Shown: one piece after another, positions 19,143-28,337 of the stretch | Numbering within the stretch: position 1 is the stretch's first letter | How the letters are laid out: every line of letters begins with the position of its first letter | Position numbers and translations under genes: made by a program | The notes under the pieces: generated by a model | The model's database searches: none | The model's input: only the letters and a program-made list of their open reading frames with translations | Told to the model about the DNA's origin: nothing | Origin: Paraburkholderia nodosa | GTDB lineage: Bacteria > Pseudomonadota > Gammaproteobacteria > Burkholderiales > Burkholderiaceae | DNA length: 64,000 nt | Direction of reading: 5' to 3' | Assembly: GCF_001718195.1 (NCBI RefSeq) | Contig: NZ_MCNV01000028.1 | Span: 28,281-92,280, forward strand

Positions 19143-19412
19143 ATGAAGAATATGATCGACACCGACACGATGGAGCGGCGCGAGCGAATCCGAAAAAAGG
19201 CCTTCGAATTCGCCGAAAGCGGTGCCTTTACCAATTGGCAAGCAATTGGGGTGGCGCTCCGCTCACAATTTCCAACTAGTCACGTGGAGGATATCCTCGC
19301 GAGCCCATTCTGTCGTCTGGATCTGAATAATCGATGCGACAAAGCCCGCCGTCACGATCTGTCCGATAAAGATATTCACGAGCGAGACGGCAAGCAAGGA
19401 GGCATTGAATAG
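19143..19412 (+). CDS. Small hypothetical protein
   Basis: An 89-codon frame with a hydrophilic, Arg/Lys/Glu-rich product (MERRERIRKKAFEFAESGAF, TNWQAIGVALRSQFP, VEDILASPFCRLDLNNRCDK). The pattern of a short helix, a W-x-x-I-G/E block and a C-terminal L-x-x-x-C resembles small orphan proteins common on Burkholderia plasmids. I know no function for them. It lies between two transposase fragments and may itself be a remnant. Confidence 0.4.
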   Translation: MKNMIDTDTMERRERIRKKAFEFAESGAFTNWQAIGVALRSQFPTSHVEDILASPFCRLDLNNRCDKARRHDLSDKDIHERDGKQGGIE

Positions 19413-19592
19413 CGATCAACCGATCTTGCGCGAGATGCTCAATGCGTTGCGCTGGATGGCTCGCGCTTGGGCGGCGTGGCGAGTGCTGCCGACCAATTTA
19501 TACGCCGTGGCAACTCGTGTACCAGCAGACACAACGATGGCTGGCGGCCGTCTGTTTGGCTTTTTCAAGTCGAAGGCGGTTAGAATGAGAGG

Positions 19593-20280
19593 GTGAAGAG
19601 GAACAAAACGCCGTACTATGGTTTGCGTTTTCCGGCCGCGATCATCAGCTGCGCGGTACGCTGGTACTACCGCTTTAACCTGAGCCTGAGCGACGTGGAG
19701 GAGTTATTGCTCGAGCGCGGCGTGATGGTCAGCTACGAGTCGGTGCGAAACTGGTGCGACCGGTTCGGGGCCCACGCGGCGCGGGAAAGCCGCGCGCGCA
19801 AAGCCTGGCTCCACCTGGCATCTCGATGAAATGTTTGTGAAGCTGCGCGGCGGGTCGTACGTGCTGTGACGCGCGGTGGACGAACATGGAGCAGAGCTTA
19901 GATGTGCTGCTGCAAGAGCGCCGCGACAAGGCTGCGGCCAAACGCTTCTTCAGGGGGGCTCTGCTCGCACCCCCGGTGCCCACGAAGATCGTTACCGACC
20001 AGTTGCGGAGCTACCCGGCAGCCAAAGCGGAAGTGACCGAGCTGGTCGGTGTGAAGCACCTCTTCGTGAAGGCCTCTGCCGGGGTCAACAACCGCGCCGA
20101 GAATAGCCACCAGCCCACGCGCGGGCGTTAGTGTCAAACGCAGGGGTTTCGCGATCCACACCGAACGCAGGCGTTTCTTACGCGCTTCGGACCGATCCGT
20201 CAGCATTTCGGCGTTGCCCCGGCATCAAATGAGCGCAGCCTGCCATAGAGCTGAACTTCAGGCGCACCTGCGCTGCTGGT
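19593..20280 (+). pseudogene. IS6-family transposase, frameshifted
   Basis: Starts with RFPAAIISCAVRWYYRFNLS and LSDVEELLLERGVMVSYESV-RNWCDRFG, then changes frame (WHLDEMFVKLRG at about 19818) and again (SLDVLLQERRDKAAAKRFF, PVPTKIVTDQLRSYPAAKAE, ENSHQPTR). The last part (HRTQAFLTRFGPIRQHF) is near 20200. The DDE core is present but distributed over several frames, so it cannot be made as one protein. Confidence 0.75.
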
Positions 20281-20462
20281 TTGAGTGGACTGGTACGAAC
20301 TGCATGGTTATCTGATAAGGATGCCTATTGTTAATGGGGTTTGGCAAACTCCATCGCTTAACTTGACAAAGCCAGACAAGGCATTCCAGACGTGGAAGCC
20401 GACCGCACCGAAGGCGGCCGGTTCGAACTGATCGCATCGACTAGCACGGAGGACAGAATCAG

Positions 20463-20798
20463 GTGAAAGGCGATACGTACAAGCACCTCATCGCCGAGTT
20501 GCAAAAGTTGAACCGGCGCATTGAGAGTGCGAGGCAGGACGAACGGCAAAACGTTTTGCGGGAGATTCGTGAGAAGATGACCGAGTGGGATATTACTTCG
20601 AACGAGCTCCGGCGATATCGACGTGGCACGTACCACATGAAGCCGGTTCTCGCGAAGTACCGAGACCCGGCCACTGGCCGCGAGTGGAGCGGCCGGGGCC
20701 GTGAACCGGCCTGGATCGCTGGCAAGGATCGCAGTCTGTTCCTCATCGAGAGCGACGATGCACCAGCCGGCACGCTGCGGGCCGTTCGCGCTGGTTAA
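20463..20798 (+). CDS. H-NS-family nucleoid protein
   Basis: A 111-residue H-NS-like protein with an N-terminal coiled coil (LIAELQKLNRRIESARQDER) and the C-terminal DNA-binding motif KYRDPATGREWSGRGREPAW (the usual Y-R-x-P-x-x-G-x-x-W-x-G-R-G-x-x-P). The start is a GTG with a strong GGAGGA Shine-Dalgarno nine bases before it. Plasmid-borne H-NS proteins silence AT-rich transferred DNA; that role on this IS-rich stretch is inference. It stands alone. Confidence 0.85.
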   Translation: MKGDTYKHLIAELQKLNRRIESARQDERQNVLREIREKMTEWDITSNELRRYRRGTYHMKPVLAKYRDPATGREWSGRGREPAWIAGKDRSLFLIESDDAPAGTLRAVRAG

Positions 20799-21381
20799 CT
20801 CTCTCTCGGCCTGCGCTACGTCGAGCCTCGTTGCGAGTCTCTGGCCAGGTGCGGCCGCACGTAGGCGCCCGCCGCGCGGAGTTCATCTCGGTTTCGGTTT
20901 GTGCCTGTGGCCGTTTCCCTGATTCGCCGTCCTGTCACGCACAATAGCTAACCCGCTACGGCCATCAAGGGCCGCGCGGAGCTGCGACGCGTCGAGCAGG
21001 GACTGTGCGAGACGCTCGGAATTCCGAGCGCGGTAGGATGATATCCTGAGCAGGGATGATCGCGTCCTTTTTGACTGAAGCGTAAGTGGCGGATGAAGCA
21101 GCTGCTAGTTCGAGGCAGAGCCGGCCATCGACGGTGAGATTTTTTGACAGTCGCAGGGTGAACCTTTGCAAGATAATCTGCAACGCCAATTTATGGTAAG
21201 ACGAAACGCTTCAACAGCGTGTTAGACGCTCAATGGCCCCGGCTACCGGGCGAGGGATAACCGACAGGGCGGCGCAGACAATCAAGCGACGCCCGAAGGG
21301 ATCTGTCAGATTTTTAGTTGCGGAGGTCATAAGACTACTAAGATTTTGGAAAGTGCTCTGCATGACTACATGAAAAGTCTT
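20799..21381. other. Intergenic region after the H-NS gene
   Basis: About 580 bp without a supportable gene. Short frames on the minus strand (20965-21189, 21211-21429) show no recognisable domain or ribosome site. Confidence 0.35.
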
Positions 21382-21407
21382 GTTTTCGTGCCGTTTGGCA
21401 CGAAAAC
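21382..21407. repeat. Perfect 11-bp inverted repeat with 4-base loop
   Basis: GTTTTCGTGCC, loop GTTT, then GGCACGAAAAC. The stem is perfect and symmetrical, so it reads the same on both strands. A-runs rather than T-runs follow the GC stem in each direction, so it is not a standard terminator. It may be an IS end, a protein-binding palindrome or a structured RNA element. Confidence 0.6.
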
Positions 21408-21432
21408 CCGCAGCGTGCTCATGCAACATGCA

Positions 21433-21567
21433 TTACTCTCCGCGGTATGTAGCCACCTGCTCCATCAGTTGGCGCTCCGAGCGAACGCTGTAAAGCATCC
21501 AGACTAGCATGGCTCGCAGCAACTTCCCTGGCGCGACGCTCGACCGTCCAAGCGTGGTCAAGTTCAT
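21433..21567 (-). pseudogene. IS5-family transposase N-terminal scrap
   Basis: A 44-codon frame reading APGKLLRAMLVWMLYSVRSE followed by RQLMEQV. This is the conserved N-terminal helix block of IS5-type transposases (LLRAxLLQxLYSVRSERQLMEQL). It ends at a TAA right after the block and nothing else of the gene is found. Confidence 0.55.
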
Positions 21568-21728
21568 CTTTTCCATGTGTTCCATTGGATACCAAATAAG
21601 GTGCTTTTTCAACGATACAATGGACTAAAAGGGGCATCAATATGATTGAAGTATCCAGAAGAAATAACCATTTATATAAAGCGAATTGGTGCTGCTAGGA
21701 TTTGTGCCTCATCGTCACTGAGCCGTGT

Positions 21729-22200
21729 ATGAGCGAAGAATCGGATTCCGTCCGCGTAAATCGTAGTGCAAGTGGGCCCGCGCCTATCATGGCCATCGCG
21801 TCGATGTGCAGCGTACAGCTTGGTGCCGCGTTGCCGCGGCCCGTGATGGCACAATATGGTACGTTCAGCACGACTTGGGTGCGCCTTTGTTTCGCGGGCG
21901 TGGTACCGTCAATCGTGGTGCGACCGCCGCTTCAACCTTCTCCGGCGGCGCTGGGTCGCCGCCATCGTCCTCGGTAGTGCGATGGCGGGCATGACGCTGT
22001 GCTACTTCGAAGCCGTCCGGCGCGTGCGTGTCACTCGGTCTTGCAGTCGCCATCAGCTTTCTCGGGCCGCTCTCCTTCGGTCGGTAGCCGCAAGTTCCGC
22101 ATGCAGTGTGGCCCGTGCTTGCGCTGGCCGGCGTCCTGCCGCTTGCGCAGCAGGACGGCATGTAGGTCCCCTGGTTCGGGGCGCTCGTGTTTCCGATCGG
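21729..22200 (+). pseudogene. Second, more decayed EamA-type exporter copy
   Basis: Pieces of the exporter seen at 6384-7334 recur here in shifting frames: MAIASMCSVQLGAALPRPVM, TWVRLCFAGVVPSIV, IVLGSAMAGMTLCYFEAVRR. The C-terminal half is lost or unreadable. A scrap of the heme-oxygenase-like gene follows on the same strand, so the gene order of the first decayed locus is kept. Confidence 0.65.
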
Positions 22201-22309
22201 GTCTGCGAGAAATCGTCAAGAATGGTGTATGCGGGTCGGTGGCATGATCAGGCGGCCAGCGCTTGATGGCCAGCATCGGATGTGGCCGTCAGACATAGGC
22301 CCACGCCAG

Positions 22310-22465
22310 CAGACTGTATCTTGGCATCGAACGCGACGGCCCGCTGCCGACGACGGTGTGGAACCGCTTCGTCGAATGGTAATCGGACCGCTATAACAAG
22401 ACGGTCACTGAGGCCGCGGGCCGCGCCTTTTGTCTCGACACCGTCAAGGGTTCGCTGGAAAGAAA
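22310..22465 (+). pseudogene. Scrap of a heme-oxygenase-like gene (third copy)
   Basis: About 50 codons, LYLGIERDGPLPTTVWNRFV then EW-stop-SDRYNKTVTEAAGRAF and DTVKGSLER, match residues ~125-175 of the copies at 5535-6225 and 49223-49936. A TAA interrupts it where the others have Tyr. The flanks are IS66 debris downstream and the exporter remnant upstream. Confidence 0.7.
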
Positions 22466-22602
22466 CCTCGATCTTCTGCATGACTTGATCCAGCGCACGA
22501 GCGATTCTGGCATCTCCCGCTAAGGGGGCGATTAGCATGGTTTGATCAAAACGTGCAAATCGCATGAGGGCAAAGACGCAAAACGGTAGCGCTGGAACGG
22601 AA

Positions 22603-22802
22603 CTTCCTGCACTTCGGCTCGGGCAGTGGCGGCGAAAGGGTTGCCGCAATCTACGCGCTGGTCGCCACGGCCAAGCTGAACGGACTCGACCCCGAAGCTC
22701 TGCGCTACGTCATTGCATGTATCGCCGATCATCCAGTCAGTCGCGTCGGCGAACTGCTTCCGTGGGTAATTGCCGATCATCTCAAGAACGACCACGCCTG
22801 AG
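22603..22802 (+). pseudogene. C-terminal remnant of an IS66-family TnpC
   Basis: In frame the bases read LHFGSGSGGERVAAIYALVA, TAKLNGLDPEALRYVIACIA, DHPVSRVGELLPWVIADHL and a TGA near 22800. This is the conserved C-terminus of IS66 TnpC (GERAAAxYSLIxTAKLNGxDPExYL). The catalytic part is absent. Confidence 0.75.
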
Positions 22803-22874
22803 AATCCTCAAGCACTCACCGGTGTCAAGAACGGCCTGCACCGTACGCTTACGCGAGGACGGGAGGCGGCCACA

Positions 22875-23651
22875 TCACTCGGTGGTGACGGCGAAGTTTT
22901 TGGACGCGAAAGACAGACCACTAGGCGACGACGTGATCTCGAAGCCGTACTGAACCTCACCAAGCACGACGTCATCGAAATAATTCCGCGACTTGAGGTA
23001 ATTCATGAACGCCAGCACGTCGAGCGTGGTGTGGTCGGTCTTTGTTGTGCGAAGAAACGAATAGACCGTGTTACGGCCGTTGCTGCCCACGTAGACATTC
23101 CAGGTACCACCCGACAGCGGGACATCTTTCTGAATTGGGATCGCACAGCCGGAGAACGTCCAGTTCGCGGAAATCGGTTTGACGTTGCCGCAGCCATCAG
23201 GCAATCCGGTATAGTTGAGCCAGACCATGATTTCGTGCGCATTGTTTCCGGCCCAGATATCGAAGGTCGATTCCCAAGCGCCGCCGTAAGGCGTGGTCGA
23301 TGAGACGACAGCGGTCAGCGAGTTAAGCGAACTGAGTGGCTTGTTGACCGCGTATCCGATGTGCGGATAAGACTTGATGTGGCCGGTGTCGGGTTGTTTT
23401 GAAGAGACGCCCCAGTCAACGTTGCTCTTGGCCCAGATCGTCTGCTTGCCTGCGGCGACACCTTGGCAGGGCGCCCAAACGTCATTGTTGAACGTATAGC
23501 TACCGTAGGAGCTAGAAGCAAAAAGGAGATCGGCCGGATAGCAGGACGAGGCTTCGGGCGAAGTTGCAGACCAGCCATCGGCCTGTGCTTCTGCACTGCA
23601 AACCATCAAAACTGTGGCGGCACAGCCGGCGAGGAATGGCGTTCGCGGCAT
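22875..23651 (-). CDS. Secreted glycoside hydrolase family 12 (endoglucanase/xyloglucanase-type)
   Basis: A GH12 beta-glucanase of 258 residues from the ATG at 23651. A Sec signal peptide is clear (MPRTPFLAGCAATVLMVCSA, then EAQADGW); an in-frame GTG at 23750 would put 33 hydrophilic residues before it. Family marks are YTFNNDVW, HIKSYPHIGY, the nucleophile Glu140 in HEIMVWL and the acid/base Glu238 in VQYGFEI. Expected action is endo-cleavage of cellulose or xyloglucan in plant walls. The gene lies 91 bp after a membrane hydroxylase gene on the same strand. Rhizobia use cell-bound cellulase to soften root-hair walls (CelC2); such a role here is inference. Confidence 0.85.
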   Translation of the reverse strand: MPRTPFLAGCAATVLMVCSAEAQADGWSATSPEASSCYPADLLFASSSYGSYTFNNDVWAPCQGVAAGKQTIWAKSNVDWGVSSKQPDTGHIKSYPHIGYAVNKPLSSLNSLTAVVSSTTPYGGAWESTFDIWAGNNAHEIMVWLNYTGLPDGCGNVKPISANWTFSGCAIPIQKDVPLSGGTWNVYVGSNGRNTVYSFLRTTKTDHTTLDVLAFMNYLKSRNYFDDVVLGEVQYGFEITSSPSGLSFASKNFAVTTE

Positions 23652-23742
23652 AAGGTTGCTGTCTCCTATACAGTGGATGATGTCAGTCGAGATTGGTCTC
23701 TCTTGGCTTTTAGGGGATATGAGCGGTAACTTTGCGGAACTA

Positions 23743-24600
23743 TCATTCACTCATCCTGTTGCCACTTTTGACCGCCGGTCGGAACCAGCGGCGTTGGTCA
23801 AACGGGAACAGAACGTAGTCGCGAACCGTATGCGGTTCCGGTTGGTTGCGAAGACCCACTTCCGGCCATTCCTCTTTATCCGGCCAGTATGCCGTGCGAA
23901 AAACCGTGTCCCAGATGGTGGTGAAGAACCCATAGTTTTGGTGCCGGTGATGCGACTCCATTGAGTGGTGAATGCGGTGAAACTGGTTATCGCCGATGAT
24001 GTATCGGAGCGGCCCGAGATTCACGCGCGTGCTAGAGTGAGAAAGATGTGCCTGAAAACTAATTAGCGTCATGGCAATCGCGGGCACGACACCGGAATTG
24101 AAGTGGATTAGCGCGAGTGGCAGTGCTACAAACACCGCGTAAACAAGCGGTTCGGAAATGTGATGATTACAGTTCCACGCGGTCAGCTCGCGGATCGAGT
24201 GATGAGTGGCATGCAAGCGCCACAGGAGCGGAATTGCGTGCTGTGCGCGGTGCATCCAGTAGTAAAAGAAGTCGCCGGCAATTGCAACCAGGACGCCAGA
24301 AAGAACCGCCATAAACACGCCGACAATCGTGTTGCCGGAATGGAACAACGCCCCAAAATCGACTGTCAGGAGTGGTTTCACCCCTAGCCACTGCAGCCCC
24401 ATAGCGTAAAGGTGCCAGATTAATGCACCACAACCAATGCGGATTATCCAGTTCCGCACGCCTCGAATGTATGACGCAAAACTGTAGCGGTAGGCCGGAT
24501 AGATCAGCTCGAGTACGACGCAGACGTTAGCGAACACCATCACGAGCTCTAATGAGCTCACGAAGAACCGGGCCATCTGATCAATATCGACAACGTGCAT
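23743..24600 (-). CDS. Membrane fatty-acid hydroxylase / sterol desaturase family protein
   Basis: Integral-membrane diiron enzyme of 285 residues. Its histidine clusters are complete: HRAQH in DFFYYWMHRAQH, HATHH, and HRIHHSMESHHRHQNYG. Hydrophobic segments lie around residues 12-35, 50-75 and 90-110. Bacterial members hydroxylate or desaturate acyl chains, carotenoids or hopanoids; the substrate here is unknown. Nothing in the sequence links it to Nod-factor acyl chains, although the location in the symbiotic region makes that worth testing. Confidence 0.85.
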   Translation of the reverse strand: MHVVDIDQMARFFVSSLELVMVFANVCVVLELIYPAYRYSFASYIRGVRNWIIRIGCGALIWHLYAMGLQWLGVKPLLTVDFGALFHSGNTIVGVFMAVLSGVLVAIAGDFFYYWMHRAQHAIPLLWRLHATHHSIRELTAWNCNHHISEPLVYAVFVALPLALIHFNSGVVPAIAMTLISFQAHLSHSSTRVNLGPLRYIIGDNQFHRIHHSMESHHRHQNYGFFTTIWDTVFRTAYWPDKEEWPEVGLRNQPEPHTVRDYVLFPFDQRRWFRPAVKSGNRMSE

Positions 24601-25534
24601 TCATTTGCTCCGGCGAATCGGCGCTCTATGCGCGAGCCTAGATTAAAGCGGTAATCGTCAGGCAGCCGCCTTACAGCTGTCGCTTCACCGGTCCGAAACT
24701 ATTTGGTCCGGCGCATCCTATAAATACCGATTCGGCATGCCATTCGATGTGAGGGTGGTAGTGCGCGGGTTGCACCTAGCAGATCAAGCAACATCAGTAC
24801 CGTAGTACTTCAAACCATATCAAACTATAACCGTGACGACTGCACGGTAAGTTTTAGTATGCATCGCTTCGCGCCATTGCGAAAATCAATTGTTTGGATA
24901 GGAAACATTCGTATTCTAAATGCCGTTTTCGCTTCCGTCGTAAGTACTGGCGGCATTCAGCCACAGCTGACTTGCCGCAGGAGTTGATTGCCACACTGTT
25001 CACCGATCCTGCTCTTCTGCGGATAGGACGGCAATCTCATCGCGGCCGACCGTCCTTCCTATGCCGTCACAGTTGGGTTGGCGCGGCACGAAACCCACAG
25101 CAGCGAGTCCGTCTCTCAAGGACATCTGGGCACTAGGAGACGCGAGAAACCACAGCTGGCATTCAACGATTTGACTTCCCTGCCTGATGCACCGATATCG
25201 CCCTACATCATAGTTGAGCGGATGGGCAAGTGCGGAAGAGCCAACGGCCGTTCGGTGAAGGGGCCTGTATGGTCCAGCGACGTGGTGTCCTCGGGGCGGA
25301 AATGTCCAAAGTCCCGGTGCCGGACTGACAACGTGACAACGCCGACGATTAGCGGCTGATAGTGCAGTCTGGTTCTATGTGCGCGTAAGCGATCAGGTCT
25401 GGCTAATTGCGCATCGTCAGATGCCTCGATTTTACTAAAACTTTCTGAGGGATTTTGATGGCGCAGAACGGTCCTCTTCGAGGCGCCATTGCGCGCGACC
25501 GTCCGCTCAAATCTTCCGTGAGGAACGGACCGTG
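24601..25534. other. Intergenic region of about 930 bp, no gene recognised
   Basis: Only short frames with no recognisable domains occur (24894-25136 and 25078-25359 plus; 25203-25538 minus). It separates the hydroxylase gene from the end of the auxin operon. A 5-base-stem hairpin (TCCGT...ACGGA near 25518-25532) lies just past the carboxyltransferase stop, too short to call a terminator. Confidence 0.35.
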
Positions 25535-26890
25535 TCACGTCGGAAACAGATATCTGACAACCTCTTGTCTAGTCTCTTCCACTCCTATTACGTCAGTAAT
25601 CAGTCCATCAGCCTTTAAAAGATTAGGATTCTGGATCTCGTCAGATAGCTTCCGCATCGTGTCTTTAATAGCGCCTTCAGCACCAGACATCAGTTTGCCC
25701 ATCGTGTCCGGGCTAAAAACGCCGATGTGTGCGTGCGGATACGCCAGCACGGCTATTGGATCGAATCCGGGGCCGCTCATCGCATACACACCGCCGGTGT
25801 AGGCTTTTCGGACGACAAGGAGTAGCTTAGGTACGTGGCATCTGACATGTGCTCTGAACAACTCCGCTGCTGCCAAAAATATGCCGCTACTTTCAGCTTC
25901 CCTGCCTATCATGAACCCGGGAACGTCGGCAAGGAAGATGATTGGCATGCTGGTCTTTGCAGCTATGTTTATCATTTTTGCCATCTTGGCCGCGGATTTC
26001 CGGTGGATGGCGCCGCTGTTGAATCGCGGGTTGTTTGCCACGATTGCCGCGAAATGTCCCTTAATGCGCGCATAGCCCGTCAATGCTTCTCGTGCGTATT
26101 CGGCGTTTGTTTCAGTGAAGCTGCCTTTGTCCACAAAAGAAAGCAGCAAATGATGCATGTCATAGGGGGTGCGATGATTGGACGGAATCAAATTTTCAAA
26201 ATCGACTGCGTCGGGTTCCTCATATTCAAGCGTGGTCGACGGTGTGCCTTTGACGAGGCAGCGTAGAAAATCTCTTACGCATTCAAACAAATGGCGTTCA
26301 TCTTTGAACGCGAGCTGAACTGACCCCGAGCCCCGGCAGTGAACGTCTGTTCCGCCAAGCGAATGAAGATCCGACTGCTCAGCCAGCATCGCCTTCACCA
26401 TATCCGGACGGCCCATACATAGAGCCCCTTTCTCAGTCATCAAAACCAGATCGGCGAGCATGATCGGAAGAGCCAACGGGCCTGACGTCGGTCCTAGTAT
26501 TGCTGAGATCAGCAGATTGGCTTCTGCTAACTCTGCGAGCGACGCGCTGACCCTGCCCATCCCTGCTGGAGACAAAAGCAATCTCGACATATCTGATGAA
26601 ATTACTTTCGTTGTATCGAAACTGCCCACCTCTCCCGGATGATCCTGAATGTATATCAACGGAGCCCGCTGGTCCCGGGCCTGATTCACAGTGCTTATGA
26701 TTTGCTCGGCAGTACGCCATTGTCCGGTTCCATTGAACATACAGTCTTGTCCACGATTCATGACCAGAAATGACTTGACCGAATTGATTAGTCCCTCGCC
26801 GCAGAGGAAGTGGGCGTCCGCTCTTGGATCATGTTCGACAAAGCTACCCGCATCAAAAAGCATGCCAACTCTTTGCAACGAAATCTGCAT
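25535..26890 (-). CDS. Acyl-CoA carboxyltransferase-like protein
   Basis: Two crotonase-like carboxyltransferase halves in 451 residues, as in the beta subunits of propionyl-, acetyl- and methylcrotonyl-CoA carboxylases. Visible blocks are LGPTSGPLALPIMLADLVLM with KGALCMGRPDMVKAM in the first half, and AIVANNPRFNSGAI, FLADVPGFMIGREAESSGI and RKAYTGGVYAMSGPGFDP in the second. It is shorter than usual (about 510-540) because the first ~60 residues are reduced. A strong GGAGG lies eight bases before the ATG. No biotin carboxylase or biotin carrier gene is near. It follows iaaH by 71 bp and is the third gene of the auxin operon, which is unusual; function unknown. Confidence 0.75.
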   Translation of the reverse strand: MQISLQRVGMLFDAGSFVEHDPRADAHFLCGEGLINSVKSFLVMNRGQDCMFNGTGQWRTAEQIISTVNQARDQRAPLIYIQDHPGEVGSFDTTKVISSDMSRLLLSPAGMGRVSASLAELAEANLLISAILGPTSGPLALPIMLADLVLMTEKGALCMGRPDMVKAMLAEQSDLHSLGGTDVHCRGSGSVQLAFKDERHLFECVRDFLRCLVKGTPSTTLEYEEPDAVDFENLIPSNHRTPYDMHHLLLSFVDKGSFTETNAEYAREALTGYARIKGHFAAIVANNPRFNSGAIHRKSAAKMAKMINIAAKTSMPIIFLADVPGFMIGREAESSGIFLAAAELFRAHVRCHVPKLLLVVRKAYTGGVYAMSGPGFDPIAVLAYPHAHIGVFSPDTMGKLMSGAEGAIKDTMRKLSDEIQNPNLLKADGLITDVIGVEETRQEVVRYLFPT

Positions 26891-26961
26891 GAACTGTTTA
26901 CCTCCTGGCAGTGCGTGAGCGTTTGGAAGTCCAGCGCCAGCGCGATTGAGAGTCGCGTACG

Positions 26962-28302
26962 CTACGAAGCAAGAATCTCCTCCACAGCGGCCGCCATCAG
27001 AAGGAGCCGGCGGTCTTGGCCACGTGCGGCATCAAGGCTCAATCCCACGGGTAATGCATCGTTCGGCGCCACAGGCAAGGTAATGGAGGGCATTGCGACA
27101 TTGCTTGCGAGGTCGGTGTTGCGTATTACGTCTGCGAACAGTCCCGGACGCTGTGCATCGCTAACGTGAGGAGTGCTGCGCGGGACAGTGGGATAAGCTA
27201 GAAAATCGATCCATCGAGCGTTGAGCAGCGCATTCATTTGTAGCCGCAAGTCGTTAATGTTCTGCACTGCGGCGGAATAGTCTTTCGCGGAAATCAGACT
27301 TCCGTCAAGGTGTTGATGAATGATGCTCCTCACGCACTTGTCATGGATGTTGTCGAACACAGCATTAACCCTGCTTCCCCATCCAAACGAGAGCAGTGCG
27401 CGCGGAAAGTCCGTAAAAAATTCGTAAACTGGAATAGTAAAAGTGCCGAACTTATTTAATTCTGAAACAACAGCGTCATCGAGGTCGACGCACTGAAAGC
27501 CTGCACGAGTGAGACGCCTGATCGCCTGCCAGGAATGCTTCCGAACATCATCATCCAAGTCGTTCCACATGGAGCTTGGAAGACCGATTCGACAGCGAGT
27601 ATTTGTTTGTTTTGACGGGCTTTGGCTATCGGAGCTCAGCAAGTCGTATAGAAACAATGCGTCTTTTGCCGAACGCGTCAGGAGGCCCGGTGAATCCTTC
27701 GTGCGTGAAACCGGAATGATCCCGGATGAAGACCACCGGCCACTTGTTGGTCTGAAACCGACTATGCCGCAAAAGGCTGCGGGTATCCTCACCGAGCCGC
27801 CAGTGTCGGTTCCGATCGCCATCGGGACAATACCGGCTGCCACAGCTGCGGCGGAGCCGCCGCTGCTTCCGCCGGCCAAATGGCCCGGAGCCGCCGGATT
27901 GCCCACGGTTCCCCAATGGGGATTGACGGACGTGATTCCAAAGCTCAGTTCATGCATGTTGTTCTTGCCGGCGACGACGGCACCGAGGGATTTGAGCTTT
28001 CTGACCACAAGTGCGTCGCGTGTGGCTATACAATCTACCATGCCCGGTGTCCCGGCGGTTACAGGGAGTCCCTTGACGCAAATATTGTCTTTTGTAGAAA
28101 AAGGAATGCCGTAGAGTGGCGCGCCTCGCAGATTGTCCCTCGCCCTCGCGAAGTGAGCCTCCGGACTGCGAGCACGTATGAAGCAGTTTAGATGTGTCTG
28201 GTTAGCGTCTGCGTTCAGTGCGCGATCCCGGATCTCTTCCGCTGTAACTGCTCCAGACCTTATGACGTCGCGAAGTGATTCAAGAGTGTTGTGAAAATGC
28301 AT
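26962..28302 (-). CDS. iaaH: Indole-3-acetamide hydrolase
   Basis: Amidase-signature enzyme that turns indole-3-acetamide into indole-3-acetic acid. From the ATG at 28302 it has 446 residues; an in-frame TTG at 28314 is a possible alternative. The Ser-cisSer-Lys triad is visible: Lys71 in GIPFSTKDN, a Ser of GGSSGGS (about 146-150) and nucleophile Ser170 in TGGSVRIPAAF. It follows iaaM by 35 bp, so the two enzymes complete the indole-acetamide route from tryptophan. No strong Shine-Dalgarno is visible, so translation may depend on coupling with iaaM. Confidence 0.9.
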   Translation of the reverse strand: MHFHNTLESLRDVIRSGAVTAEEIRDRALNADANQTHLNCFIRARSPEAHFARARDNLRGAPLYGIPFSTKDNICVKGLPVTAGTPGMVDCIATRDALVVRKLKSLGAVVAGKNNMHELSFGITSVNPHWGTVGNPAAPGHLAGGSSGGSAAAVAAGIVPMAIGTDTGGSVRIPAAFCGIVGFRPTSGRWSSSGIIPVSRTKDSPGLLTRSAKDALFLYDLLSSDSQSPSKQTNTRCRIGLPSSMWNDLDDDVRKHSWQAIRRLTRAGFQCVDLDDAVVSELNKFGTFTIPVYEFFTDFPRALLSFGWGSRVNAVFDNIHDKCVRSIIHQHLDGSLISAKDYSAAVQNINDLRLQMNALLNARWIDFLAYPTVPRSTPHVSDAQRPGLFADVIRNTDLASNVAMPSITLPVAPNDALPVGLSLDAARGQDRRLLLMAAAVEEILAS

Positions 28303-28337
28303 GAAATTTTGCAAGTGGGAGGTCGGGGAGTGCGATA

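Noticed and set aside
24894..25359. Plus-strand frames in the 930-bp gap as small genes
   Set aside because: No domain, no ribosome site and overlapping frames on both strands; nothing supports coding.
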